Source: Asaia siamensis
GTDB lineage: Bacteria > Pseudomonadota > Alphaproteobacteria > Acetobacterales > Acetobacteraceae
Length of the DNA: 64,000 nt
Assembly (NCBI RefSeq): GCF_014635085.1
Contig: NZ_BMCH01000001.1
Coordinates: 1-64,000, forward strand
Direction of reading: 5' to 3'
Part shown: positions 17,643-26,218 of the stretch, in pieces
How the letters are laid out: each line of letters opens with the position of its first letter
Position numbering within the stretch: position 1 is the first letter of the stretch
Notes under the pieces: generated by a model
What the model saw: only the letters and a program-made list of their open reading frames with translations
Told to the model about the DNA's origin: nothing
The model's database searches: none
Translations under genes and position numbers: made by a program

Positions 17643-18053
17643 TTATGACGAGCCAAGCGCAATAGAGAACATTGACATATAAGTACTATAGGCGTTTGTA
17701 GCTAGGCGCTGCTGATCATCGGTGGCCGTAATTTTCTCGAGCTCCGTTTCCAGATCGACCTGATTGCCATCGATCGAACTGCTGCCGATATCCTTTTTTA
17801 TACTGCTCTGAGACGTTGAGCCTGCAAGGTGACCAGCATCAGTGCGCGCAAGGGAAACGGAAAGATGGTCTTTCAGAACGCCCGCGAATTGCGGCAAGTC
17901 ACGCGCCACGTAACCGGGCGTATTGGCATTGGCAACGTTGCCGGCCAGGACAGACTCACGGGACTGGAGCCAGTGCATCCGTTGTGTTGCGAGATCGAGC
18001 ACATCTGTGCCCGAAGTCGAAGCGGTCAGTTGCGCAGAGGCAGCTTGCAGCAT
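17643..18053 (-). CDS. flgB: Flagellar proximal rod protein FlgB
   Basis: 136 residues. DLATQRMHWLQSRESVLAGNVANANTPGYVARDLP is the FlgB D0 region with its conserved N-A-N-T-P-G-Y. The C-terminus (TATDDQQRLATNAYSTYMSMF) is the matching helix. Located between the large helical-repeat gene upstream and flgC downstream. The 132 bp before it contain a weak GGGG-AA-CCCC hairpin with T6 (18124-18140), oriented to stop plus-strand transcription. Confidence 0.92.
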   Translation of the reverse strand: MLQAASAQLTASTSGTDVLDLATQRMHWLQSRESVLAGNVANANTPGYVARDLPQFAGVLKDHLSVSLARTDAGHLAGSTSQSSIKKDIGSSSIDGNQVDLETELEKITATDDQQRLATNAYSTYMSMFSIALGSS

Positions 18054-18185
18054 GGTTATCTCGCCATTCCGTTAGCGGCATCATGATGACCGCAAGATTT
18101 TTCTGAATATGTGAAGAGTTTAGTGGGGAACCCCTTTTTTGGGAAGCATGTCGCGGGGCTGTAACAAAAAATTTCCGAACTCATA

Positions 18186-20786
18186 TCACGGAGAGGTTTC
18201 ATCTTCATGAAGGCTTTTGTCGTTCGCAGGACTCTCTCGTAGCACGGCAAACAGGCGTGCATGAGATTCATCGAGAGTGCGGGCGCCGATCCGCTCCGAT
18301 ATCCAGCGTGAAGAAGCGTTATCTCCCGCTCGAGAGGCATCCGAGGCGAGCCGCAACGCAAGGTCCTGTTGGTCTTTTGTCAGGCTCCCTTCGGACGGGA
18401 TTTCTTCCTTGGCGAGGGAGCGCAGCTCCGTCGTCGCGGACTGCCATTCTCCTTGGCTTTCGTGCGATTGCGCGCTCAGAAGGCGGGCATCTTTACCGGG
18501 AATGGTCCTGAGCATGTCGAGGCCCTTGGCGCGGTCGCCTGTCGCAATCACAATCCGTGCCTTGAGGATATTTCGTCGGGTCTGCAGCGGTTCAGGCAGG
18601 TTGGGACTTTCTGTCTCGTTCAGTGCAGCGAGCGCATCGGAAGGCTTCTGATTGGCAAGAGTGGCTTGCGCGAGAGAGGCGCCTGCGGCCGCTCGTGCCT
18701 CTGGTGTAACAAGGGAGGGGATGGCTTGCGAAAGCGCGCTGGTTGCCTCATCCGACAGGCCGAGCGCGAGCATGGTTTCACCATAAGCTGCGAGGAGAGC
18801 CGCGCGCTCCTCCCCCGGGGGCAGAGCGGGAATATGGGCCTTGAGCAGGGCCGCATTACGCAGCTGTTGAGTCTTGCTCTGCGCGAGGCTGTCCTCACCG
18901 GCAATGCCAGTCAGAGCCTGAAGCAGTAAGGCGTGCCTCAGCGTACTGTAATGAGAAGGATCGCTTTGTGGCACACCCAGATCGATAATCTCAGCGACCT
19001 TTTGCCATTGCTTGTCTCGGGCGTAGGCCTCAGCTTGTCTGAGGCGAAGCTGTTTTTCTCTGCCTGCCAGACGCGCGTCGAGGATGAGTTCGTCAAGCGC
19101 CTTGACTTGCTGCTCAGTCGTCAGGGCGCCGCGTTCATGATCCAGTGCTATTTTCTCTTCCGTGGCCTTTTCCGCAACCGAGATATTTCGATCGGCCGCG
19201 AGCGCCGCGAATGCGGTGTAGGCACGGTCTTTCTGTCCCTGGCGCTCTGCCGCTATTGCCTTTGCCAGCCGGAATGCCGGCTGGTCAGGCAACGTGTCGA
19301 GCACGGCGAAGTCGCCAGGTGCGCCGCGACGTGCAATTGCTTCCGCCGCGATGGGAAGCAAGACGTCGCGAAGATTTTGCGGGTAGGCGCGCAATCTGTT
19401 CATGTCGAGTGCCAGACGATGAAGGCTACGCGTGTCGCTTTGGTCGGTGACCTCGAGATAAAGTGCACGCCATAGTTGCAGTGCGCGCCGTTGCTGTTCT
19501 GGCCATGGGCCGTTCAGCGCGCTCGCATTGGCAGGAGAGCCGGTAAGCAACTCTGTTGCAGCCGCCAGGAACCTGACTTCCGGACGGCCGATTTCTTCCG
19601 GATCGTCACGAAGGGCGACAGCGAGAATACCGCGCGCTTCCTTGAATGCGCCCATGCTGATGGCAGCGCGTGCCAGATCCAGACGTGCCGCGAAGCGATC
19701 GGCAGGCTGAGAATCGGCTGCCTTCAGTAGGCGTTCATGGTACCGTTTTAGAAGAAGCTGGTCGGGGAAATCCTGCAGATCGAGCCATTTAAGATCGACA
19801 TCATTGGCGTACACGGCCTGACCGTCATCCTCAAATTTCTGGCCGTCCCTGTTGAGGAGCAGGCCTGAGGGAACGGCGATCAAAGAAATATCAGGATCGC
19901 GCGCGGCGATCACGACGCCTTCGAGTGTCGGCCAGACATCGTATCCCTCTGCTCGACGCATGGCCAGGATACCGCCTTCATCAAGGAGGGAGGTGCCGAC
20001 AAGAAGGCGGTCACCCGATGCCGGGTCAGCGATGGTCAGAACACGTCCGCTGCGGCGCATCGGATAGAGAATGCCGTCAGTCACCGGTAGGGGATTGATG
20101 ACATGGTTGTCTTGTGTAGAGGCGCTCGAGGGCGGCTTATCGCTGAGCACCCAGCCTTCTGATCGCTGAGATAGGTATAGGCGTCGCGTATCGGGGCGGC
20201 GCAGCTGAATCAGCGTTGCATCAGGCAGTAGGCTGACAGTCAGAGAGGAGAAAAAGCCGGTTCCATGGATGGCCTGCGTTTCCATGGGAAAGGCGTTATC
20301 AACAACGATAATAAAGTGGTCGCCGCTCTCGAAGGCGGCGATGCCGATCTGCGGCGGGATGGGAAGCAGGATATGGTCCACTTGACCCGACACGGCATTC
20401 GACGCGTCGGATGAGGACGGCGGAGCGCTCTCTGTGGGAGGGCGTGGCCCTGGGGTGATAAGAGGCTTTGTTGCCTTTGACGTGAGCGGCACAGTTGAAC
20501 TCGCCTGGCGCGCGGGGGCATCCAGCAGTTCCGCGCGCCAGGAGGCGGGTAACCCCTTGGCCAGATCCGCTTGGCTAAGATGCGATTCATCCTGGCCTGT
20601 TACACTTGGCGGAATAACAGGCTGGGGTGTGACGGCCCGCGCATCGTGGGACGGAGCATGTCTGTGGGTGTTACTTTGAGGTCGCGCGATGGCGTTTGGA
20701 TGACCGGCTAACATAAAGCCGACCCCAGCCATGCCGTAGCCAAGGCCGCGCGAGAACGGCGTCGTTTTTTTTGCCCGCAGGAACAC
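18186..20786 (-). CDS. Large exported helical-repeat (TPR-like) protein
   Basis: 866 residues. A basic then hydrophobic N-terminus (about 1-36) looks like a signal peptide or anchor. Residues 37-135 are Pro/Ser-rich, about 138-330 are beta-rich (HILLPIPPQIGIAAFESGDHF onwards), and about 345-850 form an alpha-helical solenoid with TPR-like Ala/Leu spacing (ARAAISMGAFKEARGILAVAL). Similar long TPR proteins of unknown function occur in flagellar clusters of other alphaproteobacteria. It directly precedes flgB. The start is GTG at 20786 without a clear ribosome-binding site; an ATG at 20732 is an alternative. Probably an envelope scaffold for motor assembly, which is inference only. Confidence 0.8.
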   Translation of the reverse strand: MFLRAKKTTPFSRGLGYGMAGVGFMLAGHPNAIARPQSNTHRHAPSHDARAVTPQPVIPPSVTGQDESHLSQADLAKGLPASWRAELLDAPARQASSTVPLTSKATKPLITPGPRPPTESAPPSSSDASNAVSGQVDHILLPIPPQIGIAAFESGDHFIIVVDNAFPMETQAIHGTGFFSSLTVSLLPDATLIQLRRPDTRRLYLSQRSEGWVLSDKPPSSASTQDNHVINPLPVTDGILYPMRRSGRVLTIADPASGDRLLVGTSLLDEGGILAMRRAEGYDVWPTLEGVVIAARDPDISLIAVPSGLLLNRDGQKFEDDGQAVYANDVDLKWLDLQDFPDQLLLKRYHERLLKAADSQPADRFAARLDLARAAISMGAFKEARGILAVALRDDPEEIGRPEVRFLAAATELLTGSPANASALNGPWPEQQRRALQLWRALYLEVTDQSDTRSLHRLALDMNRLRAYPQNLRDVLLPIAAEAIARRGAPGDFAVLDTLPDQPAFRLAKAIAAERQGQKDRAYTAFAALAADRNISVAEKATEEKIALDHERGALTTEQQVKALDELILDARLAGREKQLRLRQAEAYARDKQWQKVAEIIDLGVPQSDPSHYSTLRHALLLQALTGIAGEDSLAQSKTQQLRNAALLKAHIPALPPGEERAALLAAYGETMLALGLSDEATSALSQAIPSLVTPEARAAAGASLAQATLANQKPSDALAALNETESPNLPEPLQTRRNILKARIVIATGDRAKGLDMLRTIPGKDARLLSAQSHESQGEWQSATTELRSLAKEEIPSEGSLTKDQQDLALRLASDASRAGDNASSRWISERIGARTLDESHARLFAVLRESPANDKSLHEDETSP

Positions 20787-20881
20787 TATTTTTTGTTACC
20801 AGTCGAGATCGAAACTAATGCGATTTATTGGCAGGATAATATTTTTTCGTGCCGATGCATGAGGTCGTGCAAGGAAGGTCG

Positions 20882-21109
20882 TCAGGCAAGAAAATTGACG
20901 ACCTGCTTGAGCGGGGAGGTGTTCCTTGCGCTCGTATCCGAACCAAGAAAACTGCCGTCAGAAGAAAAGGCGCTTGCGGACGTATTTTCCGTATGGGTGT
21001 CAGGGCGTGTATGCCCGGTTCTGGCTGCGCTGTAAGACTCGTGCGAAGTGTTGACAGAAGCTTGACGAAACGCTGCCGAGACCGCCGATGCTGCCGTAAT
21101 ATCCGTCAT
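20882..21109 (-). CDS. Small Ser/Thr-rich hypothetical protein
   Basis: A possible 75-residue gene upstream of the large helical-repeat gene. It begins MTDITAASAVSAAFRQ and ends PLKQVVNFLA; the middle is rich in Ser, Thr, Ala and His with no hydrophobic segment. An AAAGGG lies 9 nt before the ATG. The composition would suit a secreted or unstructured protein exported with the flagellum, but no family was recognised, and the frame could be open by chance in this GC-rich DNA. Confidence 0.35.
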   Translation of the reverse strand: MTDITAASAVSAAFRQASVNTSHESYSAARTGHTRPDTHTENTSASAFSSDGSFLGSDTSARNTSPLKQVVNFLA

Positions 21110-21639
21110 TTGGTTAGGCCCTTTGAAAATCGCAATTCGCTAAAATCGATCGGAAACAGACTTTAAATCCATAGAGATGGACCAAGGATTAATTAGATTG
21201 AAAACCTTCAGACCCTATTAAAGCGTCTCCACGCCGGCTGGCATCAGCAAAACGGCTAAATTTTGCAACGATAACGCTCATGAGTGCGCTTTGATATCGC
21301 CGTGATTAGCATGGAAAAGGCCAACGAGATATATTTTTTTTCAGAATATGTCATGGCTGGCTTTTGTCACACTTCTGTCATGCATTGACCCGGATTGACG
21401 GTGCGGGCGGCAGTTTCGAGCACTTTGCGAAAAATTTGCAGCATTTCGCAACAAAGAGGTGGTGCTCATAATGTGAGTGATGTAAGCCTCAAATATGTTT
21501 CGGGCATCCTGAGCGGCTGAAGCATCGATTCAATGTAACACAAGTTGCAGAGGGTTGTGAGAAAATAACGATATTATATATTTGTTCAATAATCGAAGAT
21601 AAAAATAATTCATTCGTATGATGTCGGGCGGTAAGTACA
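21110..21639. other. Intergenic region upstream of the CtrA-like regulator
   Basis: 530 bp between the minus-strand flgB group and the plus-strand regulator, with no convincing gene. It is AT-rich at both ends and should carry divergent promoters. The most notable element is the inverted repeat at 21425-21451 (separate entry). The last 100 bp before the regulator contain long AT runs (21560-21620). No clear sigma-28, sigma-54 or TTAA-N7-TTAA CtrA site was seen by eye. Confidence 0.4.
21425..21451. promoter_or_regulatory. Operator-like inverted repeat
   Basis: Two perfect 8-bp arms, TTGCGAAA (21425-21432) and TTTCGCAA (21444-21451), are separated by 11 bp. The arms are about 19 bp apart centre to centre, close to two helical turns, and the repeat extends on each side to CTT/AAG with one bulged base. 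There is no T-tract, so it does not look like a terminator. It lies about 190 bp before the CtrA-like gene, in a divergent control region. A dimeric regulator binding site is the simplest reading; the binder is unknown. Confidence 0.5.
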
Positions 21640-22437
21640 ATGCGCGTATTGTGTGTTGGTGAAAATTCGATTTATGGACGACCCAGTGAAGGGCTGTCCA
21701 GAGCCGCAGTAGCGGGCTCTCTTTCTCTAGCCACCGGCGAGGCTTCAGGCGTGGTGGAAACGCTGCGGCGGTCGCATTATGATATTATCGTCGTGCAGCA
21801 GGCGGCTTCAGATGTGCGGATTATCCGACAGATCCGCAAAGGGAAAATATCCTCTCCCATAGTGGTCATACGCAAGGTGGGCACACCCGAGGGGGAGGTG
21901 AATCTCTTCTCGGCAGGGGCCGATGACTGCATTGCCGAGGATGTCGATCACAATGTGCTGCTCGCGCGGCTGCGCGCGGTTATTCGCCGCGCGGGGGGGC
22001 ATGACAGTCCTACTTTGCATATTGGGCGTATGAGTGTCGGCATCGATCGGCGGGAAGTGCATATCGACAATGCCGTCGTGCCGTTGACCAGAAAAGAATA
22101 TGATCTGCTCGTTCTTCTGGCGATGCGAAAGACGCAGGTGCTGAGCAAGGAAGTGCTGCTCGACAGTCTTTACAGCGGTGAGGACGAGCCTTTCGGCAAG
22201 GTCATTGATGTGATGATCTGCAAAATCAGAAAAAAGATACGGGCGTTCGGTATCCAGGAGCCGTTTACCACGCAATGGGGCATCGGTTATCGTCTGAACG
22301 AGGCTGCGTTCAATCCGGTAACTGTTTCGCTATCCAAAGAAGACTATCGCCTTAGACCATCTGCGCGGGAAAACTGTATCCCTGTTCTCTCAGGCATAAA
22401 CATGCTCGAAATATCTACTTCGGCAGAGCGTCTCTGA
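21640..22437 (+). CDS. CtrA/FtcR-like transcription regulator with degenerate receiver
   Basis: 265 residues. Residues 1-115 follow the CtrA receiver along its length, but the active site is gone: the acidic pair region is VGENS instead of IEDDS, the phosphoacceptor Asp51 of CtrA aligns with Gln53 (DIIVVQQ), and the conserved Lys is in CIAEDVD. Residues about 125-232 are an intact OmpR-type winged helix very close to CtrA (LTRKEYDLLVLL, then IDVMICKIRKKIR). A 30-residue tail is unique. It probably regulates flagellar genes without phosphorylation, as FtcR does in Brucella. CtrA-like paralogue is certain; target genes are inferred. Confidence 0.82.
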   Translation: MRVLCVGENSIYGRPSEGLSRAAVAGSLSLATGEASGVVETLRRSHYDIIVVQQAASDVRIIRQIRKGKISSPIVVIRKVGTPEGEVNLFSAGADDCIAEDVDHNVLLARLRAVIRRAGGHDSPTLHIGRMSVGIDRREVHIDNAVVPLTRKEYDLLVLLAMRKTQVLSKEVLLDSLYSGEDEPFGKVIDVMICKIRKKIRAFGIQEPFTTQWGIGYRLNEAAFNPVTVSLSKEDYRLRPSARENCIPVLSGINMLEISTSAERL

Positions 22438-22527
22438 TCGGGGCAGACAGTCGTATCTTTGAGGCTCTGGAATATTCTTGGCCCTGCGATATGCCAGAAA
22501 ATGATTTCTGCGTTCGAAAGTGCAATA

Positions 22528-22558
22528 AAAACCCGCGACAATTTCTGTCGCGGGTTTT
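22528..22558. terminator. Bidirectional rho-independent terminator
   Basis: Perfect 13-bp stem: AAAACCCGCGACA (22528-22540), 5-nt loop, TGTCGCGGGTTTT (22546-22558), then TCTTTTG. It has U-tracts in both directions and lies between the convergent CtrA-like gene and flgD, so it can stop both transcripts. Confidence 0.93.
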
Positions 22559-22568
22559 CTTTTGTTGT

Positions 22569-23339
22569 TCAGCTCTCCGCGGTGGCTGATCCGCCGTTGC
22601 TTGATCCTGAAGTCGTGGCTGCGCTGAAATTGGTGATGCTGGACAGCGGAATGGATGCGCGTCCCATTTCCACCTCGAGCTCGGAGCTTCCCTTGTGCAC
22701 ACCGGTCACGGTGCCCTTGATCGTGAAAGGCAAATCGGATGTCGCGCCAGTCGAATCGATCGTCTTCACTGATACGCTGTACGCGCCGTCCGCCAGCTGG
22801 TTACCAGAATTATCGGTGCCATCCCACGTCCAGGTGTTGGTACTCGACGCAGCAGCACCGCTCTGGGTCTTGACGATCTTGCCGCTCGAATCGCTGATGG
22901 CGATCGCGACGTCCTGACCCTGTGTGGCAGAGAAGGTCAGAGAGGCCTTGCTGTTCTGCAAGGGCAAAGTCGTCGATGTTGCTGTGGCGGTCTGGCCAAT
23001 CCACTGGCTGCCGGAACTCAGCTGGCTGCTCTCATTCAATGAGATCAGCGATGAGAGTTTGGCATTTGTCTGAACCTGCTGCTCTGTCCCGGCGAACTGC
23101 ACCAGCTCTGACGTAAAGGAATCCGAACTCATCGGGCTGCTCGGGTCCTGGTGCTGAAGTTGGGTCGTGAGCAGGGTGAGAAATGTTGTGTAATTATTCG
23201 CCAGAGACGAGAGGCCAAGGCTTGCAGTTGAGGTCGAATCCGACGTGCTGCCTGAACTTGACGAGTTGGCCGAGGCTTTTGCAGTCGCCTCGGCCGCCTG
23301 GAGAAGCTTCGTGTCATTGCTGATGGTCGACGTATCCAT
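22569..23339 (-). CDS. flgD: Hook assembly scaffold FlgD
   Basis: 256 residues. A Ser/Ala-rich N-terminus precedes the FlgD signature YTTFLTLLTTQLQHQDPSSPMSSDSFTSELVQF, here seen as two adjoining parts. The C-terminal half has the FLG-type Ig-like fold (SGKIVKTQSG, then TWTWDGTDNSGNQLADGAY). FlgD caps the growing hook. Last gene of the fliK-flgD end of the operon, followed by the bidirectional terminator. Secure call. Confidence 0.94.
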   Translation of the reverse strand: MDTSTISNDTKLLQAAEATAKASANSSSSGSTSDSTSTASLGLSSLANNYTTFLTLLTTQLQHQDPSSPMSSDSFTSELVQFAGTEQQVQTNAKLSSLISLNESSQLSSGSQWIGQTATATSTTLPLQNSKASLTFSATQGQDVAIAISDSSGKIVKTQSGAAASSTNTWTWDGTDNSGNQLADGAYSVSVKTIDSTGATSDLPFTIKGTVTGVHKGSSELEVEMGRASIPLSSITNFSAATTSGSSNGGSATAES

Positions 23340-23372
23340 GGGGTCTGTACCTTTGCTGAGCGTTGACGGTGA

Positions 23373-25184
23373 TCAGGCCGTGATGTTGATGCGACCCGCC
23401 GGCGACTGCGCCTCTTTCGGCGGGTGTGAAATGGCAGGGCTCGGCTCATTAATTTGCGAGGCCGGCGCCTGGGGCGATAAGCGAGAGTTGGCGCTATTGC
23501 CTTGCTGATTTTGCTGCGGGTTGCTGCCCATAAAGCCTCCGGAGAGGTCGGCTCTTCCGGTATTGTCTTGCTGCGGGCTTCCCTGATGGGAATCGCCGGT
23601 ATTTGTCGCAGGCGTCACGATGTCGAGCCTCATGGCGCTGGTATCGACCCCGGCGGAGTTTAAGGCCGCGAGGAGCTCTTTTCTGTTTCCTGCTAGATGC
23701 TGGGTTGTCAGATCGTCGTCGCTTTGAAGAATGACGCGCGTTGCCAAGCCGCCCTCTCCTTCGAAAATGAGATGCACAGGAGTATTATCCTCTGTCTGCA
23801 CAGTCATTGAGAGTGTGCTCGGTATGTCGGTGCTTGGGGTGCCGACCGCAGACAGGTCCGCCATCTGGCTCGGGGCCTGCAGGTTGGCGGTATTTCCCTG
23901 TGCAAGGACATGATGAGCTTCTACGCCAATCGATGATGGTTTCGCTGCCACGAGAGACTGAAATTCAGAAAGACCATGGATCGCGCTTGCCAGTTCGGTG
24001 ACGGTCGTCTTTTCCTGGCTTGTGGTTTCGGGCTGCTTTTCGTCGGGCGAAGAGGAGCCATCCTCAGCCGCAGCATCTCCGGTCGAATTTAGGACAACAG
24101 CCCCGTTTGCCGGCGAGGTGGCTTGGGACGTTGGGGTGAGCGGAGCAGAGTTTGCGGGCTGATCAGCCTCGCGTGACGGGCTCGCTCCGGTGTTTCCTGG
24201 GACGTTCTGGATGAGGGCGCTTTGCATAGCGGTTGACATCGGGGTCGGTGGTACGGGCGTCGCCATGGGTACGTTAGCTGTGTCATAAAACGTGGACACC
24301 GGAGCAACCTGAACGCCCGCCTCATGGAGGGAACTCCAGTCAGTCTGGTAGACAGGATCGGTCGATACCTGGGCGCCCCTGGTGAGAGAGACGTCGGTGA
24401 TGGTCGCGCCATGGGGAGCCATAAGCCCTGTAATAGGGGGCTTCGAGATCGCGCTGACTTGAGCCGAAGCAGGCTGCTGCGTCGATAGCAATTGTGCTGA
24501 TGCTGATGCTGCCGAGCCGGATCTGGCGGAAAGGGGGGGAGAGGGGAGAGACGTCGAGAAAAACCCAGAGACCGTCGTGCTCTGTGCCTGGGCTGCTACC
24601 GATCCGGAAACAACTGCCAAGACAGGCTGCAGAGTGATCGTGTTACTCAGGGAAGCGCCGGAAGCAACAGTGCTGGTCGAGCCTGAAGCCGTTGCCGAAA
24701 TTAACGAGGATTGCGTCTGAAGAGAGGCGCCGAAAAATAGGTTCGTCATGGCGAGTGTCTCGGCAAAAGGCGTGACGGTAGAAAGGTTGACCGACGCGCT
24801 GATGCTATCGGTGTCGTCGTGGCCACCGGACGAGATCGGGGTTTTCAAGGCTGGGACGGCATCGCTGGAAGAAGGCGCCGCAATTTGCGCCGAGTTGTCA
24901 GAGATGATGCTGTCTCCGCCATTATCCGAGTTATCCGGATGGGCGGCATTTGCGGCGGATACGGTCGCATCATTCTCGCGGCTCTTATTCTCGCTTTTCT
25001 CCTGCGGCATTTGCGCGGCAGTGAGCTGAGCGCCAAATGATTTTACATGCTTTGGGTCAACGCGTGCCTGATTTGTTTTGACGGCGCCACTTGGTGTGGC
25101 TGAGACCCTGTCTCCGCTCGTACTGCGATTCTTGATGCCTTTGACGATATCGTCGGAGAGCGAAAGATTGACAGGAACTCTCAT
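23373..25184 (-). CDS. fliK: Flagellar hook-length control protein FliK
   Basis: 603 residues, mostly low-complexity Ser/Thr/Ala/Pro/Gln, as is normal for a molecular ruler. The conserved C-terminal FliK domain (about 455-540) has LSMTVQTEDNTPVHLIFE, followed by TRVILQSDDDLTTQHLAG and ELLAALNSAGVDTSAMRLDIV; it would contact FlhB for the substrate-specificity switch. The ATG at 25184 has AAAGG shortly upstream. It is longer than the E. coli protein (405), which could relate to the long hook subunit here. Position between motA and flgD supports the call. Confidence 0.88.
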   Translation of the reverse strand: MRVPVNLSLSDDIVKGIKNRSTSGDRVSATPSGAVKTNQARVDPKHVKSFGAQLTAAQMPQEKSENKSRENDATVSAANAAHPDNSDNGGDSIISDNSAQIAAPSSSDAVPALKTPISSGGHDDTDSISASVNLSTVTPFAETLAMTNLFFGASLQTQSSLISATASGSTSTVASGASLSNTITLQPVLAVVSGSVAAQAQSTTVSGFFSTSLPSPPLSARSGSAASASAQLLSTQQPASAQVSAISKPPITGLMAPHGATITDVSLTRGAQVSTDPVYQTDWSSLHEAGVQVAPVSTFYDTANVPMATPVPPTPMSTAMQSALIQNVPGNTGASPSREADQPANSAPLTPTSQATSPANGAVVLNSTGDAAAEDGSSSPDEKQPETTSQEKTTVTELASAIHGLSEFQSLVAAKPSSIGVEAHHVLAQGNTANLQAPSQMADLSAVGTPSTDIPSTLSMTVQTEDNTPVHLIFEGEGGLATRVILQSDDDLTTQHLAGNRKELLAALNSAGVDTSAMRLDIVTPATNTGDSHQGSPQQDNTGRADLSGGFMGSNPQQNQQGNSANSRLSPQAPASQINEPSPAISHPPKEAQSPAGRINITA

Positions 25185-25218
25185 CGACGACCTTTAATGT
25201 TGTATTTCCGGTTCATGA

Positions 25219-26088
25219 TCAGGTGGCAGCCTGCGCTTCGGATAGTGCCACATCCAGTTCGAAAAATGTCGGCATAAAATGAGGCGGAATATCCTTCCGG
25301 CCGATTTCCGCGCTGACCTGTGGCGGATTTCCCTGCAGATGAGCGACCAGAACGGTTTTGATGATCCCCTGGTAACATCCGTCCTGCACGATCACTGCTT
25401 TCAGCCGTGATGCAAGAGGTGAGACAACGCCGTATGCGAGCAATACGCCCAGAAAGGTGCCGACCAGTGCGCCTGAAATCATTTCTCCGAGGATTGCCGG
25501 GGGCTTGCTGATGGAAGCCATGGTTTTGATGACGCCCAGAACGGCCGCGACGATTCCCAAGGCCGGAAGGGCATCGGCGATACTCGTCAGGCTTTCCGAA
25601 ATATGCAGCTTGTCCGTCTCATTCTTGCTGAGTTCGCGACCCATGACCTCGTCCAACTGGTAGGCATCTTCGAGATTGAGGCTGACTAGACGGAGGTAGT
25701 CGCAGATCAGGTTGCGTGTTTCTTCATCGTCCCGAACCTGGGGAGACAGGGCGAAGATTGAACTCTCTTGCGGATTTTCCACATGCTCTTCCAAGGCCAT
25801 CGGACCCTTGGAGCTGGCAAGCCGGGTCAGTCGAAACAGAATCACGAGAAGGCCAATGTATGAGGCCTTGTCATGCTGCGGCCCTTTCAGAACCAACCTG
25901 AAATTGTGGGGTAGTTCCTTAAGGGCTGAGAGAGAGTTCGACATGACGAAGATGCCAAGTGCAGAGCCCAGAATGGTCAGTAATTCGAAAGGCATCGAGG
26001 CAAGAAGCGGCCCAAGGACCCCGCCAGATGCAGCGAAAGATCCGAAGACGCAAAGCAGGGAAAAGAGGAGCCCTCCGAGGAAAAGCAT
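25219..26088 (-). CDS. motA: Flagellar stator protein MotA
   Basis: 289 residues with the four-helix MotA layout: two helices in the first 55 residues (SLLCVFGSFAASGGVLG; LLTILGSALGIFVMS), a cytoplasmic loop containing LRLVSLNLEDAYQLDEVMGRE, then two helices with the proton-channel prolines (ALPALGIVAAVLGVIKTM; GALVGTFLGVLLAYGVVSP). MotA and MotB form the stator that turns ion flow into torque. It follows motB with a 130-bp gap, a reversed order from enterics. Secure call. Confidence 0.95.
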   Translation of the reverse strand: MLFLGGLLFSLLCVFGSFAASGGVLGPLLASMPFELLTILGSALGIFVMSNSLSALKELPHNFRLVLKGPQHDKASYIGLLVILFRLTRLASSKGPMALEEHVENPQESSIFALSPQVRDDEETRNLICDYLRLVSLNLEDAYQLDEVMGRELSKNETDKLHISESLTSIADALPALGIVAAVLGVIKTMASISKPPAILGEMISGALVGTFLGVLLAYGVVSPLASRLKAVIVQDGCYQGIIKTVLVAHLQGNPPQVSAEIGRKDIPPHFMPTFFELDVALSEAQAAT

Positions 26089-26218
26089 CTGACAGTATCC
26101 GTTTCTATTTCAAATGACGTGTCGTGGTCGGTGGGGCTGCTGTACGAGCAGCGGCAGTTCGTGTGAGAATAGGTGCCCGGAGAGACGCCTCGGTCGTTAT
26201 CACGGTAATCTGGCTGTT

